Source: a virus. From it: a stretch of DNA of 41,518 bases. Positions 16,801 to 21,645 of this stretch are shown one piece after another. Under the pieces are notes generated by a model. It worked only from the letters and a program-made list of their open reading frames with translations, did no database searches and was not told the origin of the DNA. The position numbers and the translations under genes were made by a program. Position 1 is the stretch's first letter; each line of letters opens with the position of its first letter. The stretch lies in the IMG/VR virus record IMGVR_UViG_3300042261_000454, positions 1 through 41,518 of that record; one strand, given 5' to 3'.

Positions 16801-18299
16801 TGTTTTTAGAAGCCCTTATGTTGGCCGCGAGAATACAAAAAGCGGGTATTATATTTACCCCTAAATATCTTGCTTACAACTTGTCAAGAGACACCATCCA
16901 CAATTTAGTGGCGTCAAGAAACGACATAAGTCCGGTTGATATCGCTTTGGGTTTTGTGTCTGCCTTGACAAGAGATAAGTATTACAAACTGGCACAGACC
17001 GAAGGAGCTTACACTAACTTCTATATGGCTAATGACAGACCCTTTCAGCAAGAGACTATTGACGATATGCTTGCAGGGACATCTCTTGCTAAACGCTTTT
17101 TAAATGCTTTAAGGCATCCTTCAGAAGTTGCTCACGGTATTCTTGAGCCGTTTGAAATGGCGGGTAAAATTGCAGAGTTCAAAAAACATTTAAAAGATGC
17201 GGGGTTTAGCCGTAAAGACATTGGGACGGCAGTGTATCAGGCAAGAGACTTAAACATTGATTTCCGTCGTATGGGGTATTGGACTAAAAAATATCAGCTT
17301 AACCGTTTGATTAATTTCTTGAATAGCCAAATACAAGGCGTTGATAAAACTATAAGACTGTTTGTAGACCCAAAAACGAGGTATAAAGCGACCTTCAAAT
17401 CAATGTTGTATATTACCTTGCCGACGATATTCTTGTGGTGGCTTTGCCGCGATAATGACTATTATAAAAATTTACCCGCATACAGACGAGATTTCTTTTG
17501 GAACATCCCTCTCGGTAACCCCTCTACCACTAAGAACTTCTTGCCTATACCCCGCCCTTTTGAGCTCGGTCTTGTTTTTGGGGCTTTGCCCGAAAGAATA
17601 CTGCGAACACTTTTTGAGGAAGACCCTATCTCTTTTAGTGGTTTTGGTGAGACAGTGCAGCAAGCATTAATTCCGGAGATAATGCCAACAGCTTTTCAAC
17701 CTTTATACGAAGATGCTACCGGTAAAGACTGGCGTAACATCCCTATTCTCAATGCCCAAGATAAGATGCTCGGTGCAACTAATCCCGAATTGCAGTTTAA
17801 CAGCTACACTTCGGAAACATCTAAGGCAATATCTAACATTGTTAAAGGGCTGCCTGTCCCTGACCTTCTTAAGTCGCCAAAACGACTTGACCATTTAATT
17901 AAGGGGTATACCGGAACGATGGGTGATGTTGCTCTTAACTCCGTTGACCAAATAACAGGAGCAAAAGAAGGTGTGCCTGTAATAGGGGGGTTAACACGCA
18001 ATTTTGTTGTTGACGGGCTAAAAAGCTCACAAATACCTGACAACTATTACAGTTATAAAGAGACACTTGACAGTCAATATAAAGTAGCCCTTGTTACCGG
18101 TAAAGCTCCGCAAGGTTATAACAACGATGTCCGTAAATACTTTAATCAAATAAGTGAAGAGTTGACTAAAATTAAGAAAGCGGCATCCTTTTTAGAAAAT
18201 ACCCCAAACCCGGAGAAAGAGCAAAAGCTAAATAAGCTCAGAGAGACAGAACTTAAACTGATGAAGTCAGCGATTGAGCTTTACAACAAAAACAGGTAA
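7833..18299 (+). CDS. Giant polyvalent virion protein: methyltransferase + Strawberry-notch helicase + zincin (DarB-like)
   Basis: A 3488-residue protein taking a quarter of the genome; ATG 7833 follows AGGGTGG. In order: two WEDIK repeats (residues ~4-13 and 24-33); a Gly/Ala-rich amphipathic region (~120-410) with a hydrophobic stretch near 381-400; a small beta domain (~490-540); an N6-adenine-type methyltransferase (~1040-1250: EPSGGIGG near 1073, NPPF at 1137-1140); a low-complexity Gly/Asn/Ser/Arg linker (~1255-1375); a Strawberry-notch-like helicase (Walker A GDGTGVGKGR 1464-1473, DEAH 1574-1577, GRSHRTGQ near 1975); a zincin (HEVGH 2536-2540, Glu in EGVAEF near 2581); and an LPD38-like C-terminus with a hydrophobic helix near 3190-3206. 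Phage P1 DarB joins the same two DNA-modifying activities and enters cells with the DNA. By analogy this may be ejected to block restriction and aid DNA entry. The fusion call is firm; the role is inferred. Confidence 0.85.
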   Translation: MPKSWEDIKNERAKKQTYKQEGTTWEDIKRKRAGIQTPAQNAPAQNGDYTSIFKNYKPHPPVDFTPKPIQTAPVPTPEPTPLQRAVADAYINRGQPQIAAIVPTFSNTPPKELPDMLRGEEAPAQKVVDFVNSVGNSILQGAKSASKGIVNAPRAVDKAFSRFVFVPGSDKYDKGFLPFLDDYINYIAEGEKQSEQAANQNAGSVQKFINSGVKGVTEMAPNIVTAIGTGGASAGASLSAEATTIAKALSQLKPMGMFMTQAAGQYAYEAEQEGATPEQALTYGIYGGLSEGVTELLPFGILKKALNVGDDVAKPFVKNGVKGLLDRFGKKGLLWLEETGANVVQEIAVNPLTQLAKKGAYQNDMPIYGDGGVIDPNQVVPSAQGALAMSLVLTALGLPFSMRSNRLATKIVQSTEKPTEQVLKELQQAVQEDIKSVPIGEIQGSETPLNEPEALNETTLVSSAAQKPVEVTPSFNQGPTKTALSATTATYKEGDSVVYDGEIWTVAGQNEDGTYELNQKENGIFKSSAVFKAPAEKIQPNNIENPELNKYGRKGQNAFKSWAKNEYVNIDISNTESTETKLYKNFFETYYNGGLNGLPIPLLQKTASVLDAHFPPFLADVFYVAGKNDATKQREAPTPTKNTPVAKTETGAKNTVGEYDGIYGVEKRKQATGLWFANKQLRSDMFAKYSSEDTSLNPTQKYVANVGRILSGAFDVSPYLVQQPSIKRDNITNETNRDSKIDTKGITGIASSTKVIVVEENNNKSEKTIKEVQADLKKRPILPSGYELLTKPQALYYVKDVFIHKGELLKIVSVSADGQAIYAKGIDKSVSMLYPLMDALEMRKSEVDYSISHFDDELALYNKRFVEQKPTATPNGVQLKAEEITEELLHGTSQTENQSDQDQERNNPSDNNIPKNLKKVKPKNETVDKSNEKADNEDGSDAAPVIKIAGELLTKFIDKGIEFSPAKLYEIADKAFGGTMAQGKYSIKDAYDALELAVNKHIMNNFLKTDDFNSSVEKAKTAVRAFQEMLSKLPTQNKRTVEMEQYQQFSTPPNIAYLAAWVSNINKNDTVLEPSGGIGGLALFAKSWGAEVHLNELSKRRLEIVKNLGFDGYYNLNAEQIDNLLPESIKPSVVIMNPPFSSAATRMGDKNSTANAKRHIEQALARLEPNGRLVAILGQGMEYYSSFKPWWDSLSEKYNVRANIRISGDNYKKYGTSFGIQLVVIDKTGKTTKPIETGVYEDLLQIPKVLESIRNERVNYGKPNTTITSGEAPVKEPGPNRSVSDAGNRGNQLGENKHPNGAEKRPSGSNRPKSRNNDTGETIQVSDNSSRGKAGTGQGQNGNVRGDSERGSVAPISISNAQQSYGELRTEPIAEDIQSEDDVYSNYTPKKLAIKGAKPHLTTLVESAAMAAIDPPDIAYAPHLPNSIITKGDLTIAQLETVVYAGQAHSKTLPNGQTKGFFIGDGTGVGKGREIAGIILDNFNQGRTKAVWISTGQKLFESAKRDWTGLGGNEKDLFNLSDVKVSNGIMLDKGIMYASFGTLQGASKADNKRNRITQILEWLGEDFDGVIVFDEAHKMANAGKNSEAKRGKSKATATALRGIELQNLLPKARVVYSSATGATEVGNLAYASRLGLWGEGTSFADVDTFISKIASGGLAAMELVARDMKALGVYIARNLSYKGVEYDTLTHDITPVQEEIYNTMATAWQTVLQNLNKVLSDTNADKNSNAKKNAKAAFYGAMQRFFNQVITSMSMPSVIKDIQRELDAGHSAVIQIVNTNQAATDRKLSDMDENDSLEDLDLTPSEGLIDFLRNSFPVYEYEETVDDNGNTVSVLATDGDGNPIVSREAVKIRDGLIADIKEMKVPDGPLEMLFDAFGVEMVAEVTGRTRRIISKKQANGETKRAVESRGKSHSLADIKAFQDGKKRILIFSNAGGTGESYHADKNAKNQQKRIHYLLQPGWSAFNATQGFGRSHRTGQVLPPLFRLVTTNITGQKRFVTTIAKRLDSLGALTKGHRGTGGGGIFGQKDNLESEIARDALATFYGWLGRHNSITGIAGKEIFTKMGLYEKFYDKFGIFKPSNEDILRDIPTFLNRILSLEVNIQNATFEQFNYFFERHFSHAVELGQVDVGLENYIASKIDVKDEVVIQTDEQSGAETKYVQLTAYKKTKLIPYGDLTNFKPNFVGLVKDDNGSVKAVYRVANKTLANGDITEAYELLSPVVGVKSNYIQKTLDEKTKTIPKTDWLREWEKETDNAPEYTENTVHMLTGTLLPIWDKLPTSNTRVMRVVSSDGRQYLGRIIPPNEIDITLSKFKTERTKEIYTPSSLFRSVMVKGLEIKLERDRTKLSRKRVSGEYRLEISGDNSWQYQRQIPGIITETIQYERRYFIPTDEATALPIIERLTNYNPVVSVESKQTVSEVDALTTSTDYLTSTSNSPAKLGVATGVDALTTSTDYLTSTSNSPAKLGVATGDNLTGKAKKASEIVKQFETKIMDATGENYIIRNGKKTTQGSIGEFNRREYSVRLRKANDIPTLSHEVGHMFDTLYELSTGRSSEINAELTQLGENTSKPNYNPPRKRREGVAEFVRLYLTDYENAVATSPLFASFFERRLPSSVLIVLNELKSDIWSLTNLDPVSRVKSSISFKSDKKQIKISEKLNPIELFKTLYFGVVDATYPVEDAAGELGGSSARQNVVETLSALRGYEGIAMFDINPHGHEGKYQTTLNGDKVGDTLYEILKPIHTDETTRTDFWAYAVARRSEDYFNRGLEMPDTKETYEETVRIMEVKHPEFKDTFAKLLVYEENNLNLLVEGGIYSADKIAEIREANPNHVSLKRIHDTLNSVAGSGRSLGGSKKVIKSLKGGGQDIVDPEESIINNTFINRSVAMRNALLVKLADLADNAKGKGFIMAKAKTQFNVTKFNLEQLKELIQQQMGGLFDNVNLDVMARIFTPNYLAGPNQIVVYRKGQPVLYDVNPFLYNSISSMTNTQQNLFLEALMLAARIQKAGIIFTPKYLAYNLSRDTIHNLVASRNDISPVDIALGFVSALTRDKYYKLAQTEGAYTNFYMANDRPFQQETIDDMLAGTSLAKRFLNALRHPSEVAHGILEPFEMAGKIAEFKKHLKDAGFSRKDIGTAVYQARDLNIDFRRMGYWTKKYQLNRLINFLNSQIQGVDKTIRLFVDPKTRYKATFKSMLYITLPTIFLWWLCRDNDYYKNLPAYRRDFFWNIPLGNPSTTKNFLPIPRPFELGLVFGALPERILRTLFEEDPISFSGFGETVQQALIPEIMPTAFQPLYEDATGKDWRNIPILNAQDKMLGATNPELQFNSYTSETSKAISNIVKGLPVPDLLKSPKRLDHLIKGYTGTMGDVALNSVDQITGAKEGVPVIGGLTRNFVVDGLKSSQIPDNYYSYKETLDSQYKVALVTGKAPQGYNNDVRKYFNQISEELTKIKKAASFLENTPNPEKEQKLNKLRETELKLMKSAIELYNKNR
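11596..11952 (+). CDS. Candidate overlapping gene inside the giant protein gene (+1 frame)
   Basis: A 118-residue frame read +1 relative to the giant gene. GGAGAG at 11582-11587 lies 8 bases before its ATG. The product is an ordinary-looking acidic helical protein (for example LSQAVKLLLKNPDPTGLYLM, TPEKQYKFLTTVQEEKQEQD, ending SQMLNNLMANLELNQ), whereas the giant gene's frame in exactly this stretch encodes a Gly/Asn/Ser/Arg low-complexity linker. That asymmetry is what one expects of overprinting, where the linker is the by-product. Against it: the stretch is purine-rich and T-poor, so stops are rare and other frames are also open. No family recognised. Confidence 0.42.
   Translation: MKELITVNQTQLSQAVKLLLKNPDPTGLYLMQAIEETNWAKINIQTELKRDLREAIDLKVETMTPEKQYKFLTTVQEEKQEQDKDKTAMLEETAREGALPQLVSQMLNNLMANLELNQ
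15089..15244 (+). repeat. Perfect 78-base tandem duplication inside the giant gene
   Basis: Bases 15089-15166 and 15167-15244 are identical, adding 26 in-frame residues (DALTTSTDYLTSTSNSPAKL and flanks) twice between the helicase region and the zincin. Perfect identity at all codon positions indicates a very recent duplication, or an assembly effect. Confidence 0.92.
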
Positions 18300-18374
18300 G
18301 TGTGATTAATGACCGATTTTTGACCGACTACAAGAGACAAAACACCGTGTTAAGAAGTGAAATAAAGCTAAATA

Positions 18375-18419
18375 AAAAGACCGCTAAACCCTTGTATTGC
18401 GAGGGAATAGCGGTCTTTT
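18375..18419. terminator. Bidirectional intrinsic terminator between giant gene and integrase
   Basis: A perfect 12-bp inverted repeat, AAAAGACCGCTA at 18375-18386 and TAGCGGTCTTTT at 18408-18419, with a 21-base loop. T-runs on both strands allow termination of rightward late transcription after the giant gene and of leftward lysogeny transcription after the integrase and attP core. Confidence 0.85.
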
Positions 18420-18449
18420 AGGATTATACAGTTGCATAAGACCCTAATA

Positions 18450-18488
18450 ATTACGAGTGAACCGCTCTACCGACTGAGCCACATCAGC
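18450..18488 (-). other. attP core: 5' half of tRNA-Thr(CGT), truncated after the anticodon loop
   Basis: Read on the minus strand this is a 7-base acceptor strand (GCTGATG), TG, a D-arm (GCTC-AGTCGGTA-GAGC), G, the 5' anticodon strand GTTCA and loop CTCGTAA with anticodon CGT (threonine), then one T. The following bases (TTATT) cannot pair with GTTCA, and no T-arm or acceptor 3' strand follows. It is therefore not a functional tRNA gene but an attachment-site copy. The host attB should be a tRNA-Thr(CGT) gene. Confidence 0.75.
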
Positions 18489-18575
18489 AAATACAGTGTT
18501 TTGCAGGGTTTGACCGACTTTTGACCGACTTTTGACCGACTTTTGACCGACTTTTGACCGACTAAGCTTATTTTT

Positions 18576-19640
18576 TTAATGCGAAAAATCCAGCTTTTGA
18601 GCCTCCTGGATAGACTGCTCGTTTGTTAGATGCGTGTATATATTAAGGGTTGTTCTTATGTCTGAGTGACCAAGCCATATTTGGGCAGTCTTAACTGATA
18701 TTCCTTTCTCAAAAAGTAATGTGGCGTAGGTATGTCTTAGTTGATGAGGTGTAAAATGTATTGCTTGTTTTGTTTCGCTATTCATAAATTCTATATAGCT
18801 GTCCCACAGGCGTCTAAGTGCTGTTTGGGTGAGCTGTTTGCCCCGTGATGCGGTGAATACATACTCAGTATCACCTTTGTTGTTCAGCAATACCGTTTTT
18901 AGAGGTTCAACAAGAGGTATTTTACGCACGCTGTTTTTTGTTTTTGGTTCTTTATTCTCGGGTTGATTAACAACATAAGATGCACTTTGTTTAATATGAA
19001 TAAGATTATTTGCAAAATCTACACAGGTCCATTTTAATGCCGCCGCCTCTCCTATTCTCATTCCTGTATAAAGCAGTGCAAGAGCAAGGACGCCGCATCT
19101 GTGATTATCATAGTTTTCTGTTATGAATTTAATTGCAAACTCATTTACAGGTTGCCTCTCTGACTTATTTGTTTTAGGGGCAATAATGCCGTCTAAGTTA
19201 ATGAACATTAGTTCCCTCTTTATTGCCTCTTTAAGAACCTGCAATAGTGTGATTTTAATCTTAACTATTGTTGCGGACGATAATCGCTTTTTAAAGGCGA
19301 TTTCAGAGAGAAAATCTTCTATGTGGAATTGTCGGATATCCTTTAACAGATAGTGTGAGAAATAGGGCGTTATGTGGGTATTAAGGGCTATTCGGTATCC
19401 TTTATGCGTTGAAGGTTGAATGCCTTTTTTATTACTGAGCCAAAAAGATGCGAACTCTTCAAAGGTCTTTGTGCTTCCAGTAATAGGGACACCCTTGGAA
19501 CGCCTTGAACGTGCTTCACTTGTAACAACTTGCAGCTCTGCTTTGGTTTTCGCATAAAAGGTTTTTTTTATCGGTTTTCCGTCTAAACCTCTGCCTATTG
19601 TTAGTGTGGATGTGTATCTACCGTCGGAACGTTTTTTCAT
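18576..19640 (-). CDS. int: Tyrosine-family site-specific integrase
   Basis: A 354-residue integrase for insertion and (with an excisionase) excision of the phage. The N-terminal ~60 residues form an arm-binding domain (GRYTSTLTIGRGLDGKPIKKTF), then a SAM-like core-binding domain (~65-150: TFEEFASFWL ... KGIQPSTHKGYR), then the catalytic domain with Arg in TGMRIGEAAAL, HQLRH, GHSD and the nucleophile Tyr in NIYTH. Length and residues are complete, so it should be active. It is the last gene of the leftward lysogeny operon, and the attP repeats begin 12 bases past its stop. Confidence 0.95.
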   Translation of the reverse strand: MKKRSDGRYTSTLTIGRGLDGKPIKKTFYAKTKAELQVVTSEARSRRSKGVPITGSTKTFEEFASFWLSNKKGIQPSTHKGYRIALNTHITPYFSHYLLKDIRQFHIEDFLSEIAFKKRLSSATIVKIKITLLQVLKEAIKRELMFINLDGIIAPKTNKSERQPVNEFAIKFITENYDNHRCGVLALALLYTGMRIGEAAALKWTCVDFANNLIHIKQSASYVVNQPENKEPKTKNSVRKIPLVEPLKTVLLNNKGDTEYVFTASRGKQLTQTALRRLWDSYIEFMNSETKQAIHFTPHQLRHTYATLLFEKGISVKTAQIWLGHSDIRTTLNIYTHLTNEQSIQEAQKLDFSH

Positions 19641-19685
19641 TTAAGACCCCTTTCTGTTTCCCTCTTTTGTTCTTCCCAAATTTAA

Positions 19686-19778
19686 TTAACCCCATCCGGT
19701 TGTCTTGCGGACAATAAAAGGGTTACGCCGTTTACCTGATAGCTTATACACTGTGCCATAGCCGTTAGGGTGTTTCAT
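19686..19778 (-). pseudogene. Short integrase arm-domain relic (30 codons)
   Basis: A 30-residue frame, MKHPNGYGTVYKLSGKRRNP... ending in GWG then TAA. The N-G-Y-G-T-V-Y-K-L-S-G-K-R-R-N-P pattern is the start of the arm DNA-binding region of a group of clostridial integrase-like proteins, which normally continue well beyond this point. It overlaps the end of the upstream membrane-protein gene and ends 45 bases before the integrase start. Either it is the remnant of a second integrase or it is a retained micro-protein of the operon. Confidence 0.55.
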
Positions 19779-20049
19779 TTTTGCTCTGCATTCTCCTTTC
19801 TTTTACCTTTTCCCAAGCGGTGTTTACACTACTTGTGTCTTGCTTTTTGTCGGCTATATCCTTTTCACTTATCCACCGTAAAGTATATGGGCTAAGTATT
19901 TCCGTTTTGCCTGTAATAAGATTGGTCCTTATTTGATATGACTTACTTCCGTCAACTATTTTTTCGTATTTCATATACGGTTTAAAAACTATTGTGCCTA
20001 TTATAAGAATTATAACGGTAAATGAAAAAAACAAATGTAACTTTTTCAC
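19765..20049 (-). CDS. Single-pass membrane protein of the lysogeny operon
   Basis: A 94-residue protein. The GTG at 20049 overlaps the upstream TGA as GTGA, with AAAGGGTGG upstream; the longer in-frame ATG start at 20073 would lie inside the ImmA-like gene. Residues ~4-22 form a transmembrane helix (LHLFFSFTVIILIIGTIVF) after VKK, so the domain that follows (KYEKIVDGSKSYQIRTNLITG, TLRWISEKDIADKK) is probably extracytoplasmic by the positive-inside rule. No family recognised. Such proteins in lysogeny operons sometimes act in superinfection exclusion; this is only a context-based suggestion. Confidence 0.65.
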   Translation of the reverse strand: MKKLHLFFSFTVIILIIGTIVFKPYMKYEKIVDGSKSYQIRTNLITGKTEILSPYTLRWISEKDIADKKQDTSSVNTAWEKVKERRMQSKNETP

Positions 20050-20456
20050 ACTGCCCACCCTTTCTGATAGCACTCAATCGCTTTACTGATTAACTGCTCT
20101 GAAACCCCAAAATACTCTGCGAGCTCCCACAGCTCTGTGTAGCCACAGGAGACCGCCTCATTTAGCTCATCTTTCGGGATGAGCTTTTTTATTGCCCAAC
20201 GGTCGGCAAGCAGCTCGTGCTTAGCTCTTACATCATATTTACTATGGGCGTTATAAAAACCACCATAAAGGCAATGCCCTAATTCGTGGGATAACTGTTC
20301 TTTTTCCTCAGCTACGGTGCTTATTTGATTTGTGTCTATTGCAATAAAAGCATCTCCGGCTAATGGGGCTGAAATGGCTTTCAAACCGTTTAAATGAAAA
20401 TCAAACACGCCAATGCCTTCTGCATCGGCGACTGCATACATTTCTGTCAAGGTCAT
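20046..20456 (-). CDS. ImmA/IrrE-family metallopeptidase
   Basis: A 136-residue zinc peptidase with the signature SHELGHCLYGGFYN (HELGH at about residues 57-61) and a downstream third-ligand region HELLADRWAIKKL. ImmA-type enzymes cleave cognate HTH repressors and thereby trigger induction of mobile elements. Here it lies directly downstream of the double-HTH repressor and overlaps it by 4 bases, which supports that pairing. Its C-terminal ~40 residues (LNEAVSCGYTELWELAEYFGVSEQLISKAI) form a helical domain typical of the family. Confidence 0.92.
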   Translation of the reverse strand: MTLTEMYAVADAEGIGVFDFHLNGLKAISAPLAGDAFIAIDTNQISTVAEEKEQLSHELGHCLYGGFYNAHSKYDVRAKHELLADRWAIKKLIPKDELNEAVSCGYTELWELAEYFGVSEQLISKAIECYQKGWAV

Positions 20457-21001
20457 TTTGTGTCTTGTCCTTTCTTTTGCGACTTAATATAGTTGACAAA
20501 ATTAAGGATGTCCCACTTTTGTTCCTCTGAAAACTCCTTTGTGTCACCGCCGCTTGCGGCGAACAGCACATCTCTGAGTTGGTCGTCAAGGGTGGGTTCT
20601 TTTTCCCTGCCTAAAAGGTAGTCTGTGGTTACTCCGAAGTAGTCGGCGATTTTGGTTAAATGTTCTTCACTGGGTTGTATAGATTGTTGAACCCACTGGG
20701 TATACGAATAATTGTCAATTTTTAAATCAATTAACATTTTGCGATGCTCAATACCTTTTCGTTTGCACAAATCAAAAATCCTATGCAAGGCAGTAATTTC
20801 ATAATCGATTTTCTCACTTCCTAAAAGATAATCAATAGACACACTAAAACGTTCTGAAATTTCTTTAAGTATGTTTAAGTTTGGACTAACTCCATTTTTC
20901 CAATTAGTTACATTGCTTTTACTAATACCAAGACTTACAACTAAATTTGTTACTGATATACCTTCCTTTTCGCAAAGTTCCTTTAATTTGTTATAAAACA
21001 C
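20453..21001 (-). CDS. CI-like repressor with two XRE helix-turn-helix domains
   Basis: A 182-residue regulator. The GTG start at 21001 is chosen because GAAAGGGCG lies 7 bases upstream; a longer frame would run through the promoter/operator. It contains two XRE HTH domains: residues ~2-60 (ISVTNLVVSLGISKSNVTNWKNG ... SVSIDYLLGSEK) and ~68-128 (HRKMLIDLKIDNYSYTQW ... GVTTDYLLGREKEP), both ending in the typical DYLLG motif. The C-terminal ~50 residues are acidic. The tandem domains probably arose by internal duplication. It should bind the GTTCTA-type palindromes at its own promoter and hold the phage in lysogeny until the ImmA-like peptidase acts. Confidence 0.88.
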   Translation of the reverse strand: MFYNKLKELCEKEGISVTNLVVSLGISKSNVTNWKNGVSPNLNILKEISERFSVSIDYLLGSEKIDYEITALHRIFDLCKRKGIEHRKMLIDLKIDNYSYTQWVQQSIQPSEEHLTKIADYFGVTTDYLLGREKEPTLDDQLRDVLFAASGGDTKEFSEEQKWDILNFVNYIKSQKKGQDTK

Positions 21002-21036
21002 AAAAATCGCCCTTTCTTTTTGTTTATTCCTACAAA

Positions 21037-21052
21037 GTTCTATAAATAGAAC
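21037..21052. promoter_or_regulatory. Operator O1 (leftward repressor promoter)
   Basis: A 16-base palindrome GTTCTATAAATAGAAC. The half sites GTTCTAT/ATAGAAC are perfect with a 2-base centre. It overlaps the -10 region of the leftward promoter. A near-identical palindrome lies 31 bases away at 21068-21083, so the same repressor dimer probably binds both. Confidence 0.75.
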
Positions 21053-21067
21053 AAAATCTATTGACAA
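21039..21067 (-). promoter_or_regulatory. Leftward promoter for the lysogeny operon
   Basis: On the minus strand TTGTCA (21067-21062), a 17-base spacer and TATAGA (21044-21039) form a good sigma-70 promoter ahead of the repressor gene. Its -35 box overlaps that of the rightward promoter, and O1 covers its -10, so repressor level can feed back on its own expression. Confidence 0.65.
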
Positions 21068-21089
21068 GTTCTACTTATAGAACTATACT
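21061..21089 (+). promoter_or_regulatory. Rightward early promoter
   Basis: TTGACA (21061-21066), exactly 17 bases, then TATACT (21084-21089): a near-consensus sigma-70 promoter directed at the early genes beginning at 21238. Operator O2 fills the spacer, so repressor binding would block polymerase directly. Confidence 0.85.
21068..21083. promoter_or_regulatory. Operator O2 (rightward early promoter)
   Basis: A 16-base imperfect palindrome GTTCTACTTATAGAAC sharing the outer GTTCTA/TAGAAC half sites with O1. It sits precisely between the -35 and -10 boxes of the rightward promoter. Confidence 0.75.
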
Positions 21090-21237
21090 ATAACCAAGCA
21101 AACGCAGTGGGTGCAACAAGCCCCTCGTAGTGTGCTTACTGAATAAATAGGTGTATATGTTTGTGTGGTAACTCCATAATACACCATTTATTTTCAAAAT
21201 GCAATAGCCAAGAAAAAAATTTGAAAGGAAGAGAGAA

Positions 21238-21390
21238 ATGCCATTTAAATGTAAGAACTGTGCGTTTTTTGTAGGAGAGGGGTGCGACTTTAATTTTCAA
21301 AGTGCATCCACAGCAAATGGGACAGAACCACAGGACGCAAAGGAAGTTGCTATTTGCCGTGATTATGAGGAGACTGACGACAATGGATAA
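21238..21390 (+). CDS. Small cysteine-containing early protein
   Basis: A 50-residue protein, first gene of the rightward early operon. GAAAGGAAGAGAG precedes the ATG at 21238. Cysteines form a C-x-x-C near the N-terminus (FKCKNC), one at residue 16 (GEGC) and one near the C-terminus (AICRDYEE), a likely zinc site. It overlaps the next gene by 8 bases (ATG 21383, stop 21388-21390). No family recognised. The first-position early gene is often an anti-repressor or host take-over factor, but nothing in the sequence shows that. Confidence 0.6.
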   Translation: MPFKCKNCAFFVGEGCDFNFQSASTANGTEPQDAKEVAICRDYEETDDNG

Positions 21391-21628
21391 AACAAAGCTT
21401 ATTCAATCAATGCATAACATAATGCTCTGTATGAATAACGAGGACGCATATAGCGAATGGGTTAGGACAATGCCTGATTGTGCGGATGATGAAGACATAA
21501 AGTATATCGCAGAAGATAGTGAATTATACATTGAGACTGTTCAGGAGTTCATTCGCATTTTCAAGGGATATGCTGACGACGGACTTTATGTTGAACGGAT
21601 AAATGTGTGGCAAGAAGGATATAAATAG
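21383..21628 (+). CDS. Small acidic early protein
   Basis: An 81-residue acidic helical protein (MDKTKLIQSMHNIMLCMNNE ... VRTMPDCADDEDIKYIAEDSE). ATG at 21383 overlaps the preceding gene, indicating coupling. A longer reading would need a start inside the preceding gene. It has no recognised family; composition and size are typical of early phage proteins of Bacillota. Confidence 0.65.
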   Translation: MDKTKLIQSMHNIMLCMNNEDAYSEWVRTMPDCADDEDIKYIAEDSELYIETVQEFIRIFKGYADDGLYVERINVWQEGYK

Positions 21629-21645
21629 CTGAAAGGATGAGCTAA

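Larger units (their letters stand above)
18308..18563. other. attP: integrase arm-type repeats flanking a tRNA-derived core
   Basis: The 11-base repeat TTTGACCGACT occurs once at 18319-18329 with a degenerate neighbour at 18308-18318, then five times head-to-tail at 18509-18563. Between the two groups, at 18450-18488, lies a 39-base segment equal to the 5' half of a tRNA-Thr. Arm sites on both sides of a core next to an integrase gene are the layout of a tyrosine-integrase attP. Both arms being on one molecule means the site is not split into attL and attR here. Which repeats the integrase binds is inferred. Confidence 0.75.

Noticed and set aside
18450-18488. Functional tRNA-Thr gene
   Set aside because: The 3' anticodon strand, variable loop, T-arm and acceptor 3' strand are missing.
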